Assembly: GCF_014641455.1 (NCBI RefSeq)
Contig: NZ_BMHT01000003.1
Coordinates: 62,702-126,701, forward strand
Length of the DNA: 64,000 nucleotides
Reading direction: 5' to 3'
Origin: Hymenobacter cavernae
GTDB lineage: Bacteria; Bacteroidota; Bacteroidia; Cytophagales; Hymenobacteraceae
Under the pieces are notes generated by a model. It saw only the letters and a list, made by a program, of their open reading frames with translations. It made no database searches and was not told where the DNA came from. The position numbers were made by a program, and so were the translations under genes. Shown piece by piece: positions 25,721 to 34,840 of this stretch (the stretch's first letter is position 1; every line of letters begins with the position of its first letter).

Positions 25721-27036
25721 TACACTACTCCACCTTTCATCACCATTTGGACTTGTCGTAGGGCGCTTACATCTTTGGTCGGGTCGCCTTGCACAGCGAT
25801 GAGGTCGGCGAGCAAGCCGGTAGCGATGCGGCCACGGTCGGCTAGGTGGAAGACGGTGGCGTTGCCGCTGGTGGCTTGCTGAAGCACTTCCAGGGGCGTG
25901 AAGCCGTAGTCGCGCACCAGCAGCTCCATTTCGCGGGCGTTGTCACCGTGAGCGAATACGCCTACGTCGCCGCCCATCACGAAGGTCACGCCTGCTTTAC
26001 GGGCAGCGGCTACGCTAGCTCGTTTTTCCTGCACGCGAGCGGGCTCCGGGTCCTGGCCTTTGCGCCAGCCCTGGTACTGTAAGATAGCGTCGCCGGCGGC
26101 TACGGTGGGGCAGAAGGCTACGCCGTGCTGCTTCATCAGCTTGAAGACTTCAGGCGTGCCGTTGTCGCCGTGCTCAATGGTTTCGACGCCGGCCAGGATG
26201 GCGCGCTTTATGCCTTCGGGCGTGGAGGAGTGCGCCACGACGGGGCGACCGGCGGCTTTGGCCGTTTGCACAATGACCGTCAATTCTTCCTGCGAAAAGG
26301 TAGGGTGCGAAGGCTCGCCCTTGCCCCAGCGGTAATCGGAATAAACCTTGATAACGTCGGCGCCCTTGCCCATTTGCTCGCGCGTAGCCCGCGCTACTCC
26401 TTCAACGCCATCGGCTTCTTGCGCACCCTGCGGCAAAGTTACGTCGGTGGATAGCTTGGGGCCGTAGCTGCCAGTGGCTACCAAAGCGCGGGTAGCCACC
26501 AGTAGACGCGGGCCGGGGATAATTCCTTGGTCAATAGCTTGTTTCAGGCCCACATCGGCGTAGCCGGCGCCTTCAGTACCTAGGTCGCGAGCGGTGGTGA
26601 AGCCGGCCAACAAGGTACGCTGTGCGTGTGCCGTAGCCCGCGCCACCCGCAGCGCCTGCGACTCTGTGAGTACCTGATCGTTCCAGCTGGTTTCGTTGTA
26701 TGGGTGCAACAGCATGTGCGAGTGCCCTTCGATCAGGCCCGGCAGCAGCGTCTGGTTGGCAAGGTCCAGCGTGCGCGCACCGACCGGAGCCGTGACCTGC
26801 GCGGCCGGACCAACGGCCGTTATTTTGTTGCCACTGACGAGCACCACCCAGCCTGCGTGGGTTTCCTTGCCGTCGAAAACGGCGGCCGGACAGAGCAGGG
26901 TTGTGGTTGGAGTCGGCGCCTGGACTGTCGATTGTGCCTGCGCCAGCGAGCCTGAAAGAGCAACGGCGAATAACAGGCAGGCTAGGTGCCGGGCAGAAAA
27001 AGAGCGGGGGGAAGTCAACATGCGGGGAAGTAGCAA
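25714..27036 (-). CDS. Exported amidohydrolase-family protein (imidazolonepropionase/prolidase-like)
   Basis: A 440-residue metal-dependent hydrolase. The signal peptide is HLACLLFAVALSGSLAQAQ. The TIM-barrel metal ligands are visible: GLIEGHSHM (His105, His107), DVIKVYSD with the bridging Lys, VVAHSS, ETIEHGD, and FVMGGDVGV with the catalytic Asp. The bracketing beta-sandwich (TLLCPAAVFDGKETHAGWVVLVSGNKITAVGP and LLADLIAVQGDPTKDVSAL) is standard. Close relatives hydrolyse dipeptides or act as Xaa-Pro dipeptidases in the periplasm; the substrate is unassigned here. Confidence 0.85.
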   Translation of the reverse strand: MLLPRMLTSPRSFSARHLACLLFAVALSGSLAQAQSTVQAPTPTTTLLCPAAVFDGKETHAGWVVLVSGNKITAVGPAAQVTAPVGARTLDLANQTLLPGLIEGHSHMLLHPYNETSWNDQVLTESQALRVARATAHAQRTLLAGFTTARDLGTEGAGYADVGLKQAIDQGIIPGPRLLVATRALVATGSYGPKLSTDVTLPQGAQEADGVEGVARATREQMGKGADVIKVYSDYRWGKGEPSHPTFSQEELTVIVQTAKAAGRPVVAHSSTPEGIKRAILAGVETIEHGDNGTPEVFKLMKQHGVAFCPTVAAGDAILQYQGWRKGQDPEPARVQEKRASVAAARKAGVTFVMGGDVGVFAHGDNAREMELLVRDYGFTPLEVLQQATSGNATVFHLADRGRIATGLLADLIAVQGDPTKDVSALRQVQMVMKGGVVYK

Positions 27037-27074
27037 CGCTTGGCGGTAGAAAGCAACTCCGCAAAGACCAACAA

Positions 27075-27100
27075 AAAGCCCCGACGGCTGCCGGGGCTTT
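27075..27100 (-). terminator. Terminator of the YkvA-family gene
   Basis: A 9-bp G/C-rich stem (AAAGCCCCG / CGGGGCTTT). Reading leftward it ends in CTTTTTGTTGG, a T-rich tail. Confidence 0.85.
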
Positions 27101-27123
27101 CGAGCTTTACAGGAAAATGATGC

Positions 27124-27624
27124 TTACGAATGACCTAGCTCGGCCACCGCCGGTAAGCTGCGGTCTGAGTTGGCGGGTGCGGGTGCCACGCCGGAAGCTG
27201 ATACCGCAGAAGTGGATTCCCACTCCCGAAAGCGCGTAATCTCGCCCGCAAACTTGCTGATAAACCAGCTAACCAACGCCACATCATCCAGCAAGCCCAG
27301 CATCGGAATGAAATCCGGTACCAGATCTATTGGCGATAGAAAATAAAGCAGCACGGCCAGGCCCGCCACAATGGTACTTCCTTCAATGTGGCGATAGGAG
27401 CCTGTAATATAAGCGCTTACCAGGCGCACCAGCGTGCGGCCCATGTCCGCAATCTGCTGAAGCGCTCCTTTGGGACTATTGTTGTCGTCGAGCTTGGCAG
27501 CTACTTCCCGCAGCACCACGGCCACGCGGAAGGGCTTACCAAGCAGCTTGCCAGCGCGCTGAAGAAAGACGTTGAAAATGACATTTTTAGAGATCTGAAG
27601 ACCTTTTTGGACGAGAGAAGACAT
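27124..27624 (-). CDS. YkvA-family membrane protein (DUF1232)
   Basis: A 166-residue protein with one strong hydrophobic stretch. The family signature YFLSPIDLVPDFIPMLGLLDDVAL (residues about 98-121, described here in part) contains the conserved P-x-D-x-x-P-D and the LDD. The N-terminal third is basic and amphipathic, and the C-terminal 30 residues are low-complexity. The biochemical role of the family is unknown; it is frequent in Bacteroidota. It forms a single unit with its own terminator. Confidence 0.88.
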   Translation of the reverse strand: MSSLVQKGLQISKNVIFNVFLQRAGKLLGKPFRVAVVLREVAAKLDDNNSPKGALQQIADMGRTLVRLVSAYITGSYRHIEGSTIVAGLAVLLYFLSPIDLVPDFIPMLGLLDDVALVSWFISKFAGEITRFREWESTSAVSASGVAPAPANSDRSLPAVAELGHS

Positions 27625-27845
27625 AAGTAGGAAGTGCTGAAATGAAGGAGGGAGAGTGCGCTTGTCTACGTGCCTAGCCGGGTCCGCGTTATGTCTGCCG
27701 CCCTAAGACACAAGGAAGGCGTGGTTTCCTAGGTTGCTTAGAGGCTACCCTGGGTGTCATTTCGATCAGTGGGAGAAATGACGAGTGAACTTGCTTTTTA
27801 CGGTAGCCTGATGAATTTTTGATGGCGCACCGATCATTGCCATAA

Positions 27846-27875
27846 AAAAAGCCCGCCTGAGAAGGCGGGCTTTTT
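27846..27875 (-). terminator. Terminator of the T9SS exonuclease-like gene
   Basis: A 13-bp perfect stem AAAAAGCCCGCCT / AGGCGGGCTTTTT with loop GAGA, 28 bases past the stop codon on the leftward strand. Confidence 0.88.
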
Positions 27876-27903
27876 GTTACAGAAAGACCTAGGTCTGCTA
27901 CGC

Positions 27904-30900
27904 TTATTGTTTCACAAAGCGCTTCACGTATGACTGCTTTTCGCCGGTCAGCTTGATGACGTAGAGACCGGCGCTGAGGCTGCCAACGCGCTGATTGATC
28001 TGCTCATTCAGCTGCTCCAGCGAACCAGTGGCGCTCAGTACCGAGCGGCCATCAGCGGTGCTCACTTGCAGGTGCAGAGCTTTGCCTGGCTCCGGTGCGC
28101 TCAGGTGCAATGAGTTCGTGGCTGGGTTCGGATACACCTGGAACTGGTTGTTGGCTGCCGAAGCTCCCTTCGTAGCCGTGACGGGGCTAAACAGGTAGCG
28201 CGTGAGGATGGGGTAGTGGTCAGTGGTGGTGTTGCCATAATTGGCCACCAGACCAGCCGCGTTGGTTAGCACCGCCGCCGAGCCGGGGATGTAATACGCG
28301 TTCATGTCGTTGGAAACTACAACGTGGTCAATCATGTCGTTGTAGCTCACCGTCGACTTCCGGCCGGCCAGGCTCAGCGGCAAAGTCAACGCCGAATAGT
28401 TGGCTGCATCCGTGGTAAAGGCGCTGTAAGAAGTGGCTGTCGTGCCCGCGTCGGTGGTGATGGTCACGTCCAGATCGTCGTTGAAGTCACCTAGGATGAC
28501 GAAATTCTCGTTCGGGTAGTGCGTGTCCAACTCAGTTTTCAGCTGATCGGCAGCGGCTTTGCGACGCTGGTACGACGTAGCCGTGGGCGCAGTATTGGCC
28601 TTAGCGTGAATCAGGATAAACTTAACATGCCTGGTGATGCCATTCAGCGTCACATCGGCATCCATCACGTAAGGGAAACGGCCACCCGACCAAGGGTTAT
28701 AGCCGGGGCAAGCCTGAGCCTCGGTGCAGCGGAACAGCGACGAAATCGTGACATTGCTCAGCAGATCCGTGCGGTATACGAAAGCAAGCTTCTGCGCACT
28801 AGCGTAATCTGGGTCGCTGGGATTGTCGGCGTAAGAGCCGTAGCGCGACACTTTGTAGGTGTAAGGACCACCCGGCAGTTGGCTTACCACGCTGGCTAAG
28901 CGCACCGTGTCAACCACTTCTACCAAGCCGTACACATCGGCTTTGATAGAGTTCAGGATGGTCTGCACGTTGGCCTGCTGCTGGTCTTTGTTGGTCGGGC
29001 CATTCTGCGTCGAGCCGAACCACTCCACGTTCCAGTTCACGACTTCCAGCGAGTTAGCCGTGTTGTAGGTGTTGCCCGACAGCGGAATGGTCAGGGTAGA
29101 AGCGCCTGGCGTCGTTATCGTCAGGTTAGCCGTGTAGTTACGGCTGGCCTGGGTAGGCGAGAATCTAACGGTAATGGTTTTGGGGGCGCTGCTGGCCTCG
29201 GCTGCCGTGTAAGTTAGCGTGGAGCTGAAAGTAGTTGTACCATCTTTCGCGAGCAAGAACGCAGGGTCGGAGGAAGTTACTGTAGCCGAACCTGTCAGGT
29301 TGTTGAGGGTCAACGTGAATGTCTGCGTAGCAGATGTATTTACCGCTACATAGTTGAAGTCGATGCCCAAAGAATTGGTAAACAAAGCGGGTGGAGGCGG
29401 CGTGCTGGAGTTCAGCAGGCTGATGTCATCCAAGGTCCAGCGGGCACCATCTTCCGTCGTTGAAGTATACACGAAAGCTAGGTACACCTTCTGACCTTTG
29501 TAGGCGCTCAGGTCGATGTTAGCAGTGCGCGTCCAAGTGTCCGAGGCTTGGCTCGGGAACTGCACCGGTAAATCGGTCCAGCTAACGCCAGCGGCCGTCG
29601 GGCTGCCCGTGCCGGAATAATTGGTTGAGATGCGCAGTTGCAGCGGATCGCCGGTGAAAGCTACCCGGCTCCAGAACGAAAACAGCGGGAAGTTGTAGCC
29701 GCTGGTCAGGTCGTAACTGGGCGAGATCAGCCAGTCTTGGTTGGTATTGTTGGCGGAGTTAGCAAAGCCATTGATCTGCACGCCATTAGGCTTAGAGGCC
29801 TTGCCCGTTGGGTCGGCATTATCGTGGCCGAAAGTGGTGCAAGCCCAGGTTTGAGCGCCTGATACACTGAACTGCGACCAGCCATCCGAGAGCGTAGTGG
29901 TACAGTTATCGAAGGTCGAAAGCAGGTTGTTGGGGTCCACGCCGTTGCCGAGCAAGGTCACGTTGCGGGTGGTGGCGCCGGTACTTACGTTGCTGATGGT
30001 GCCGCTGGCGGCGCCCTGCGCGGTGGGGCTAAAGCGAACCGAAACGGCGCGGGCCATAGCTAGCTCCGCGGGCGTGTAGGTCAGGGTAGAAGTGAAAGCC
30101 GTACCGTCTTTAGAAACCGTAAAAGGCCCTGTGGCCGTTACCGTTACGTTGCTCGTGAGGTTGGCCGCCGAAAGCGTATAGGTTTTTGTCGCCGACGTAG
30201 TGCCGATATTTTGGTTGCCAAAATCGAGTGTAGCCGGCGCTGCGGTTATGGCGGGCGTGTTGCCGTTTGGCGTCGACCAAGCTAGGGTGAAATCGTCGAT
30301 GGCCGAGGTAGGGCGGTTGCTCGAGCCTGTGCTGGCCGTAAGCGTAACGATGCGAATCCAGACCGGGCCCGTGGCGTTATCCAGCTGACTACCAAAGTCA
30401 ACACTGATTGGCTTGTTGGCGAAGGCCGAGTTGCCGGTGGTATTTCCGGTGCTCACCGTAGTAAAGGTGGTCGGGTTGCTGCCCGTGCCGTAGTCTACCT
30501 GCCAGCTGGTAACACGGGGTGAAGACGGGTCCAGCGACTGAAGCAGAAAGTTTAGCTTGAAATCCGTTCTGCCATTCGTGTTAGCCAGTTGAAATACGAA
30601 TGCTGCGCCAGGGTCGCCCAAGGAGCCGGTCTGGCGCACGCCCAAGGCGCGGTTGGTGGAGGCATCCTGCTCGGCTGTAGTAGAAGCGGCCGTCAGCCCC
30701 GTAGCCGAAGCTAGGTTTTTGAAAGCGCCACTCGTGTTGTTCCAGGCCGTCTTGGCGGTCGTCAGGGTTGCCGTGGTGCCTAGCATAGTAGTCGTGGCAC
30801 CCGTGCGCACGGTAAAGCCCGTTGGCAGGCCGCTGCCGATGCCGTCGAAGGTTTCCACATACGGGCTGGTAGCCAGCGTCACCTGGGCCCAGGCGCTACT

Positions 30901-30963
30901 CGCCGTCAGGAGCGAAAGCAAAAATCCCGTCAGCAAACGGGAAAATGGTAAAAGGTTTTTCAT
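27904..30963 (-). CDS. Large secreted endonuclease/exonuclease/phosphatase-family protein with T9SS sorting domain
   Basis: A 1019-residue multidomain cell-surface or secreted protein. After the signal peptide (ending ASSAWAQ) comes an N-terminal beta domain, then an Ig-like/hydin-type repeat (TLDFGNQNIGTT...SVRFSPTAQG), then a choice-of-anchor-J lectin-like domain (DWLISPSYDL, FSFWSRVAF, and ARWTLDDISL). A second Ig-like repeat follows (VRFSPTQASRNY), then an EEP nuclease/phosphatase domain (VVNWNVEWFG, FVILGDFNDDLD, NDMIDHVVVS, and DHYPILTRY). The C-terminus FQVYPNPATNSLHLSAPEPG...GLYVIKLTGEKQSYVKRFVKQ is a T9SS type A sorting domain. It is likely an extracellular DNase or phosphodiesterase. 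The start MKNLLPFSR excludes 15 residues upstream. Confidence 0.88.
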   Translation of the reverse strand: MKNLLPFSRLLTGFLLSLLTASSAWAQVTLATSPYVETFDGIGSGLPTGFTVRTGATTTMLGTTATLTTAKTAWNNTSGAFKNLASATGLTAASTTAEQDASTNRALGVRQTGSLGDPGAAFVFQLANTNGRTDFKLNFLLQSLDPSSPRVTSWQVDYGTGSNPTTFTTVSTGNTTGNSAFANKPISVDFGSQLDNATGPVWIRIVTLTASTGSSNRPTSAIDDFTLAWSTPNGNTPAITAAPATLDFGNQNIGTTSATKTYTLSAANLTSNVTVTATGPFTVSKDGTAFTSTLTYTPAELAMARAVSVRFSPTAQGAASGTISNVSTGATTRNVTLLGNGVDPNNLLSTFDNCTTTLSDGWSQFSVSGAQTWACTTFGHDNADPTGKASKPNGVQINGFANSANNTNQDWLISPSYDLTSGYNFPLFSFWSRVAFTGDPLQLRISTNYSGTGSPTAAGVSWTDLPVQFPSQASDTWTRTANIDLSAYKGQKVYLAFVYTSTTEDGARWTLDDISLLNSSTPPPPALFTNSLGIDFNYVAVNTSATQTFTLTLNNLTGSATVTSSDPAFLLAKDGTTTFSSTLTYTAAEASSAPKTITVRFSPTQASRNYTANLTITTPGASTLTIPLSGNTYNTANSLEVVNWNVEWFGSTQNGPTNKDQQQANVQTILNSIKADVYGLVEVVDTVRLASVVSQLPGGPYTYKVSRYGSYADNPSDPDYASAQKLAFVYRTDLLSNVTISSLFRCTEAQACPGYNPWSGGRFPYVMDADVTLNGITRHVKFILIHAKANTAPTATSYQRRKAAADQLKTELDTHYPNENFVILGDFNDDLDVTITTDAGTTATSYSAFTTDAANYSALTLPLSLAGRKSTVSYNDMIDHVVVSNDMNAYYIPGSAAVLTNAAGLVANYGNTTTDHYPILTRYLFSPVTATKGASAANNQFQVYPNPATNSLHLSAPEPGKALHLQVSTADGRSVLSATGSLEQLNEQINQRVGSLSAGLYVIKLTGEKQSYVKRFVKQ

Positions 30964-30997
30964 GAAATAGGTGCTGGGTAAGTGATGAAAGAAGAAG

Positions 30998-31005
30998 CAA
31001 AAGTA
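30998..31005 (-). promoter_or_regulatory. -7 promoter element TACTTTTG of the T9SS exonuclease-like gene
   Basis: On the minus strand TACTTTTG matches TAnnTTTG, with a TTG 17 bases further upstream. The predicted start leaves a leader of about 30 bases before the chosen ATG, which supports that start. Confidence 0.6.
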
Positions 31006-31175
31006 CAATGGCCAAGGAAGAACAATGTTACTATAATATTATAAAAAGACAATACATTCTGCGGATAGTTGCATTCAATACAATGCAAATGTACGGCAGC
31101 AGCGGTTCGAATCGTCTTTAATCCTATGTGAGAGCTAGGGGAGAAGTGTCGCCGGAAGGCTAACTCGACTTGTAC

Positions 31176-31227
31176 GCAAAAAGCACGGCCTCAGATACCT
31201 ATAGATATTTGAGGCCGTGCTTTTTGC
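31176..31227 (-). terminator. Terminator downstream of the ATP-grasp-like gene
   Basis: A perfect 18-bp stem GCAAAAAGCACGGCCTCA with a 16-base loop, lying 51 bases after the stop codon of the leftward gene. Confidence 0.85.
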
Positions 31228-31277
31228 CGTTATTTTTTATTCGAGCGCCTGTCAAAGCAGGCAACTGCCTAATGCGC

Positions 31278-32465
31278 TTATTCAAACAAGCACACCGTAC
31301 CGCCAACCCAATCTTTATTCTTGTTGAAATCAACCCCGATCATGGCACCCCGGCTCAGCCGACCTAGGTTGGTGATGAGCATAGGCCGGGCGGCGTGCTC
31401 GTGCCAGATGTAAAGCATGCGAATCTCGCATTTCACCAAGCCATCAGGCGATTGAATAACGGGCTCGTACTGTACTTTGCGCTGGAGTAGGTAGTTGTGC
31501 TTGTCCGAAATGGCGTCCAGGTCCGCGGCGCTGACATCCAGCTTCACGCCGCTGCCGGCGAAGGAAAACAAGGGCTTGAGCACGTAGTTCTCCAGATCGG
31601 CGGGGTACGACGACAGTGTGTGCAGGTAAAAGCTAGGTGGCACAAACGCGTGGTGCAGCAGCGGCATCGTGTACTTGCTAATGCGAAAAAACCAGTTCGG
31701 GTGACCCACCCACGTCACATCGACGTAGTCAGTGAGGCGGAACTCGGTTTTTAAATCTGGGTGCTGATCCAACTCGTCGAAAATCAAACGGTTATAAATG
31801 CGCTTGATGTCAATCCGTCGGCCTTCTTTTTCATAATACAGCTGGCGGCCATCCTTGCGCACCTTCGTCAGACAGACGGCTTCCACGCCAATCGCGCGCC
31901 GGGTCAGCTCGAAGTCGAGCCGGGTTTTCTGCTTTTCCGGGAACAGCTCCAGCAGAATCACATTCTCCGGGTTTTCATCCGCTACAATCAGCTGGCGCAG
32001 CTGCTCGAAATAAGCCGCTGAGCTATCGACACCAAACAGTTGCGACACCGAATCAGGAATTGGGAAAAACTGCCGGAACTTGCCCGGTAGGTAATCTTGG
32101 AAAGCATATAAGGATGGAAAGCCTTGGAGCTCAATTAGCTGCGGTTCCAGCTCGCCATCGGCGTTGCGGCATACGGCGTAGTCGATGGCGAGAAAAGCCG
32201 TGTGCGCATCCTCGTGCGGCACGCGCTGGTGCGGCGGCACGGCCTGCTCCGTCAGCTCTTTGAAGTTGTCCGCCGTCAGCACATCGATAATGCTTTCGCC
32301 GGCGCTGATGAGCTTATCACGCAGCGCAGCGGGCACGAAAATCGGTGTCTCCGCAATGCGAAAATCCAACAGCTCCGGCAGATCGTCCGCCATAGAACCT
32401 AGGAATTCTTGGTAGCGCTGCGGGCTAAATGCTTGATTATAAGCGGCACGGTATTCAGGAACCAT
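31278..32465 (-). CDS. Conserved hypothetical protein with ATP-grasp-like C-terminal half, last gene of an amidoligase cluster
   Basis: A 395-residue soluble protein without a signal. I recognise it only by context and fold hints: IDYAVCRNADGELEPQLIELQGFPSLYAFQ in the first half; then VILLELFPEKQKTRLDFE, RIYNRLIFDEL, LENYVLKPLFSFAGSGVKLDV (a lysine plus glycine-rich loop like the ATP-grasp nucleotide site) and KCEIRMLYIWHE. This suggests a circularly arranged or divergent ATP-grasp ligase. It lies in a leftward run with a glutamine amidotransferase, a YbdK-type ligase and a second ATP-grasp, so a carboxylate-amine ligation role is likely. Confidence 0.6.
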   Translation of the reverse strand: MVPEYRAAYNQAFSPQRYQEFLGSMADDLPELLDFRIAETPIFVPAALRDKLISAGESIIDVLTADNFKELTEQAVPPHQRVPHEDAHTAFLAIDYAVCRNADGELEPQLIELQGFPSLYAFQDYLPGKFRQFFPIPDSVSQLFGVDSSAAYFEQLRQLIVADENPENVILLELFPEKQKTRLDFELTRRAIGVEAVCLTKVRKDGRQLYYEKEGRRIDIKRIYNRLIFDELDQHPDLKTEFRLTDYVDVTWVGHPNWFFRISKYTMPLLHHAFVPPSFYLHTLSSYPADLENYVLKPLFSFAGSGVKLDVSAADLDAISDKHNYLLQRKVQYEPVIQSPDGLVKCEIRMLYIWHEHAARPMLITNLGRLSRGAMIGVDFNKNKDWVGGTVCLFE

Positions 32466-32500
32466 AGAGCTAAGGATAAGAAGGAGGCGGAAAATAACAG

Positions 32501-32613
32501 AACGTCATGCTGAGCTTGTCGAAGCATCTTGCGTGCAATGGTAATTCCAACCGTTAGGAATTAGTATCACAACATCAACACACGAGCTACCTCGCGGGGC
32601 TCAGCATGACGTT
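32501..32613. repeat. Dispersed inverted-repeat element (GTCATgCTGAG family)
   Basis: The outer arms AACGTCATGCTGAGC and GCTCAGCATGACGTT are exact reverse complements bracketing 83 bases, and the inner arms pair only partly. It belongs to the same family as the elements at 36816, 39365, 56883 and 58069. It separates two genes of the amidoligase cluster. Confidence 0.75.
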
Positions 32614-32636
32614 CAAAGAAGCAGAACGTTCAACGA

Positions 32637-33482
32637 TTAGCTATTCACGCCGGCACCAGCCGGAACTACCTCGGCCGTCAGCGCTTCAATAGCCGTCCGC
32701 AGGAAGGTAGGCAAAATGGCGGCATCCGTTAGCTCAAGGGCATTAGGATCTTGCAGAAGCTGTACCATCTCCAGGTACTTCTCTTCGCCATGATTCTCAA
32801 TTACTTGCCGACGCTTCTCCTCGGTTTTCATGTAGCGCAGCATGCCTTCACTGTCGGCTTCGGGGTGAAACTGAGTGCCAAAAATCTCGTCGGTGAAGCG
32901 AATGGCCATAACGGCTTGCTCCAGCGGCACGTGCGGCCGCTCTTTTTCCAAAGCCAGAATCTGCACACCTAGCTCAGCGATACGCTCTGCGTCGGGCTGC
33001 GTCACCTGATAGTCACGCGAATCCATCACGTAGAACGGGTCAGGTAACACGCTCAGCAGCGGATCCATCTGACCAGCTTCCGTTTTTGGAATGGGGAAAA
33101 TTCCTAGTGACGTTGACTTGCGCTTGCTTAAGGTGCCGATACCTAGGTGGCGGGTCAAGAGCTGAAACGAGTGGCAAATGACAAACAAGTGCTTCTTGCG
33201 GGCGTGGGTCTCATTCCAGGTAAGAATGCCATCCATTAGGGCAAAAAACGGTTGCTCCCACGCTTCTTCCGACGCAAGCGGGCTGCCGGGGCCGCCGCTG
33301 GAAAGGTAGATGTCGTAGCTAAGATCAGGTACTTCCAGGTTGGCTCGTACGTTAAACACGTCGTACGACACGGCTACGGGGCTTTCGGCCTGCGCGCGTC
33401 GGGCGAGCTGGTTCAGACAGCGCATGCCTTCGTTAGGCGCGTTGTCGTACAGGTCGAGAATGGCAATTTTTAATGATTTCAT
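32637..33482 (-). CDS. Class I glutamine amidotransferase (GMP synthase-type)
   Basis: A 281-residue protein with a complete GATase-I catalytic set: nucleophile Cys103 in FVICHSFQLL, and His206 and Glu208 in GTQFHPEAD. SSGGPGSP is the oxyanion region. Members release ammonia from glutamine or hydrolyse gamma-glutamyl bonds. The start MKSLKIAILDLYDN was chosen; an upstream ATG would add a spurious hydrophobic leader. In this cluster it could feed ammonia to a ligase or trim a gamma-glutamyl product. Hairpins on both sides (33583-33619 and the repeat at 32501) may let it be transcribed separately from its neighbours. Confidence 0.85.
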   Translation of the reverse strand: MKSLKIAILDLYDNAPNEGMRCLNQLARRAQAESPVAVSYDVFNVRANLEVPDLSYDIYLSSGGPGSPLASEEAWEQPFFALMDGILTWNETHARKKHLFVICHSFQLLTRHLGIGTLSKRKSTSLGIFPIPKTEAGQMDPLLSVLPDPFYVMDSRDYQVTQPDAERIAELGVQILALEKERPHVPLEQAVMAIRFTDEIFGTQFHPEADSEGMLRYMKTEEKRRQVIENHGEEKYLEMVQLLQDPNALELTDAAILPTFLRTAIEALTAEVVPAGAGVNS

Positions 33483-33582
33483 GCAAAGGAGCGGCAGGCA
33501 GAAAGCTACCGGATTAAAGAGGAAAAGCCAGCGTGCCACAAAGGTCGTACCGACCTAGGTGCTTGGCTGCGTGAGATATAGA

Positions 33583-33619
33583 AAAGCACACGTCGACGGC
33601 CGCCGTCGACGTGTGCTTT
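33583..33619 (-). terminator. Hairpin after the YbdK-type ligase gene
   Basis: An 18-bp perfect stem AAAGCACACGTCGACGGC with a one-base centre. Reading leftward it ends in a short T-run. It lies inside the amidoligase cluster, 12 bases past a stop codon. Confidence 0.8.
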
Positions 33620-33631
33620 CTACGTAACAGC

Positions 33632-34735
33632 TTACAACCCGTAGCTGGTTTCAGAAATAATATAATCGACTACTTTCTTCAGGTCGCCGGTCTGGCGGAA
33701 CACAGCCAACTGACGGTCGGCGCCGGTACCTACCTCCATCATTTTGAGTAAGTATTCCACTTCGTGACGACTGCCTAGCTCATCGAGTACATCATCTACA
33801 AAGTCCAGTAACTCGTGGATAAGGGCTTTGGTGGGCACTTCCTCCTGCTTGCCGAAGTCAATCAGCTTGCCTTCAATGCCGTAGCGCGCGGCCCGCCATT
33901 TGTTCTCGTTGATGAGCGCCTTGCGGTAAAGCCGGAAGTTCAGATTCTGAAGCTTTAGCTTGTAAATCTTTGCAACCAGCGCCTGCATTACGGCCGCTAC
34001 GGCTACCACTTCGTCCACGCGCATCATCATGTCGCAGATGCGGTACTCGATGGTGTTGAAGAAAGGGTGGAGGCGCAAATCCCACCAGATTTTCTTGCCG
34101 TTGTCGATGCAACCGGTCTTCACCAATTGGGCGATGTACTCATCGTATTCGCTGGCGCTGCTGAAATAATCGGGAATGCCGGTGCGCGGAAAACGCTCGA
34201 ATACCTTGGTACGAAACGATTTGTAGCCCGTTTCGCGGCCTTCCCAGAAGGGCGAGTTGGTGCTGAGCGCGAAGAGGTGCGGCAGAAAGTACCGCAGCGA
34301 GTTCATCATGTACACACCTAGGTCGCGGTTTTCGAGCCCGATGTGCACGTGCATCCCGAACACCAGGTTGGAGCGGGCGGCGTCCTGCAATTCCTCCACA
34401 ATCTTGTCGTAGCGGGCGTCGGGCGTGATAGGCTGATCTTGCCAGCGCGAAAACGGGTGCGTGCCGGCGGCGGCAATCTGCAAGCCCACGTTGCCGGCCA
34501 GCTCGATTACCATGCGCCGCAGGTGCATCACTTGCTCGCGCGCTTCGGTGATGTTGTGGCAGATCGTCGTACCTACTTCCACCACCGATTGGTGCATTTC
34601 GGCCTTCACTTGCTCTTGCAGCACCATCTTGCCCCCCTCCACAATTTCCGACATGTGGGAGCGAAGGTCGCGGGTGGTAGGGTCAATTGTTTGAAACTCT
34701 TCCTCGATTCCGAGCGTGAAAACCGGCATAGCCAT
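33632..34735 (-). CDS. YbdK-type carboxylate-amine ligase (GCS2 family)
   Basis: A 367-residue ATP-dependent ligase of the glutamine-synthetase-like fold. Landmarks are TLGIEEEFQ (7-15) with the metal-binding glutamates, FGMHVHIG (126-133), SPFWEGRETGYKSFRT, WWDLRLHPFFNTIEYRICD and NKWRAARYG. E. coli YbdK has weak glutamate-cysteine ligase activity, but most homologues have unknown substrates. Here it is flanked by an ATP-grasp ligase and an amidotransferase. I infer a step that joins an amine or amino acid to a carboxylate in a specialised metabolite rather than glutathione, because no glutathione synthetase partner is visible. Confidence 0.88.
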   Translation of the reverse strand: MAMPVFTLGIEEEFQTIDPTTRDLRSHMSEIVEGGKMVLQEQVKAEMHQSVVEVGTTICHNITEAREQVMHLRRMVIELAGNVGLQIAAAGTHPFSRWQDQPITPDARYDKIVEELQDAARSNLVFGMHVHIGLENRDLGVYMMNSLRYFLPHLFALSTNSPFWEGRETGYKSFRTKVFERFPRTGIPDYFSSASEYDEYIAQLVKTGCIDNGKKIWWDLRLHPFFNTIEYRICDMMMRVDEVVAVAAVMQALVAKIYKLKLQNLNFRLYRKALINENKWRAARYGIEGKLIDFGKQEEVPTKALIHELLDFVDDVLDELGSRHEVEYLLKMMEVGTGADRQLAVFRQTGDLKKVVDYIISETSYGL

Positions 34736-34840
34736 AGCAGGTAACGTTAATAGGTGGATGCTACACGGGAAAACTTACGTAGACCTCACCTCCCAACCCG
34801 CTCCAAAAAGAAAGCTAGGTGGTGAAGTCTGCGCGAATTG

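Larger units (their letters stand above)
30964..31277. other. Intergenic region with a leftward promoter and a terminator
   Basis: This 314-base gap holds the promoter of the T9SS exonuclease-like gene (30998-31005), a second TACATTTG -7 match on the minus strand (31086-31093), and a terminator for the leftward gene to the right (31176-31227). No coding sequence is supported. Confidence 0.6.
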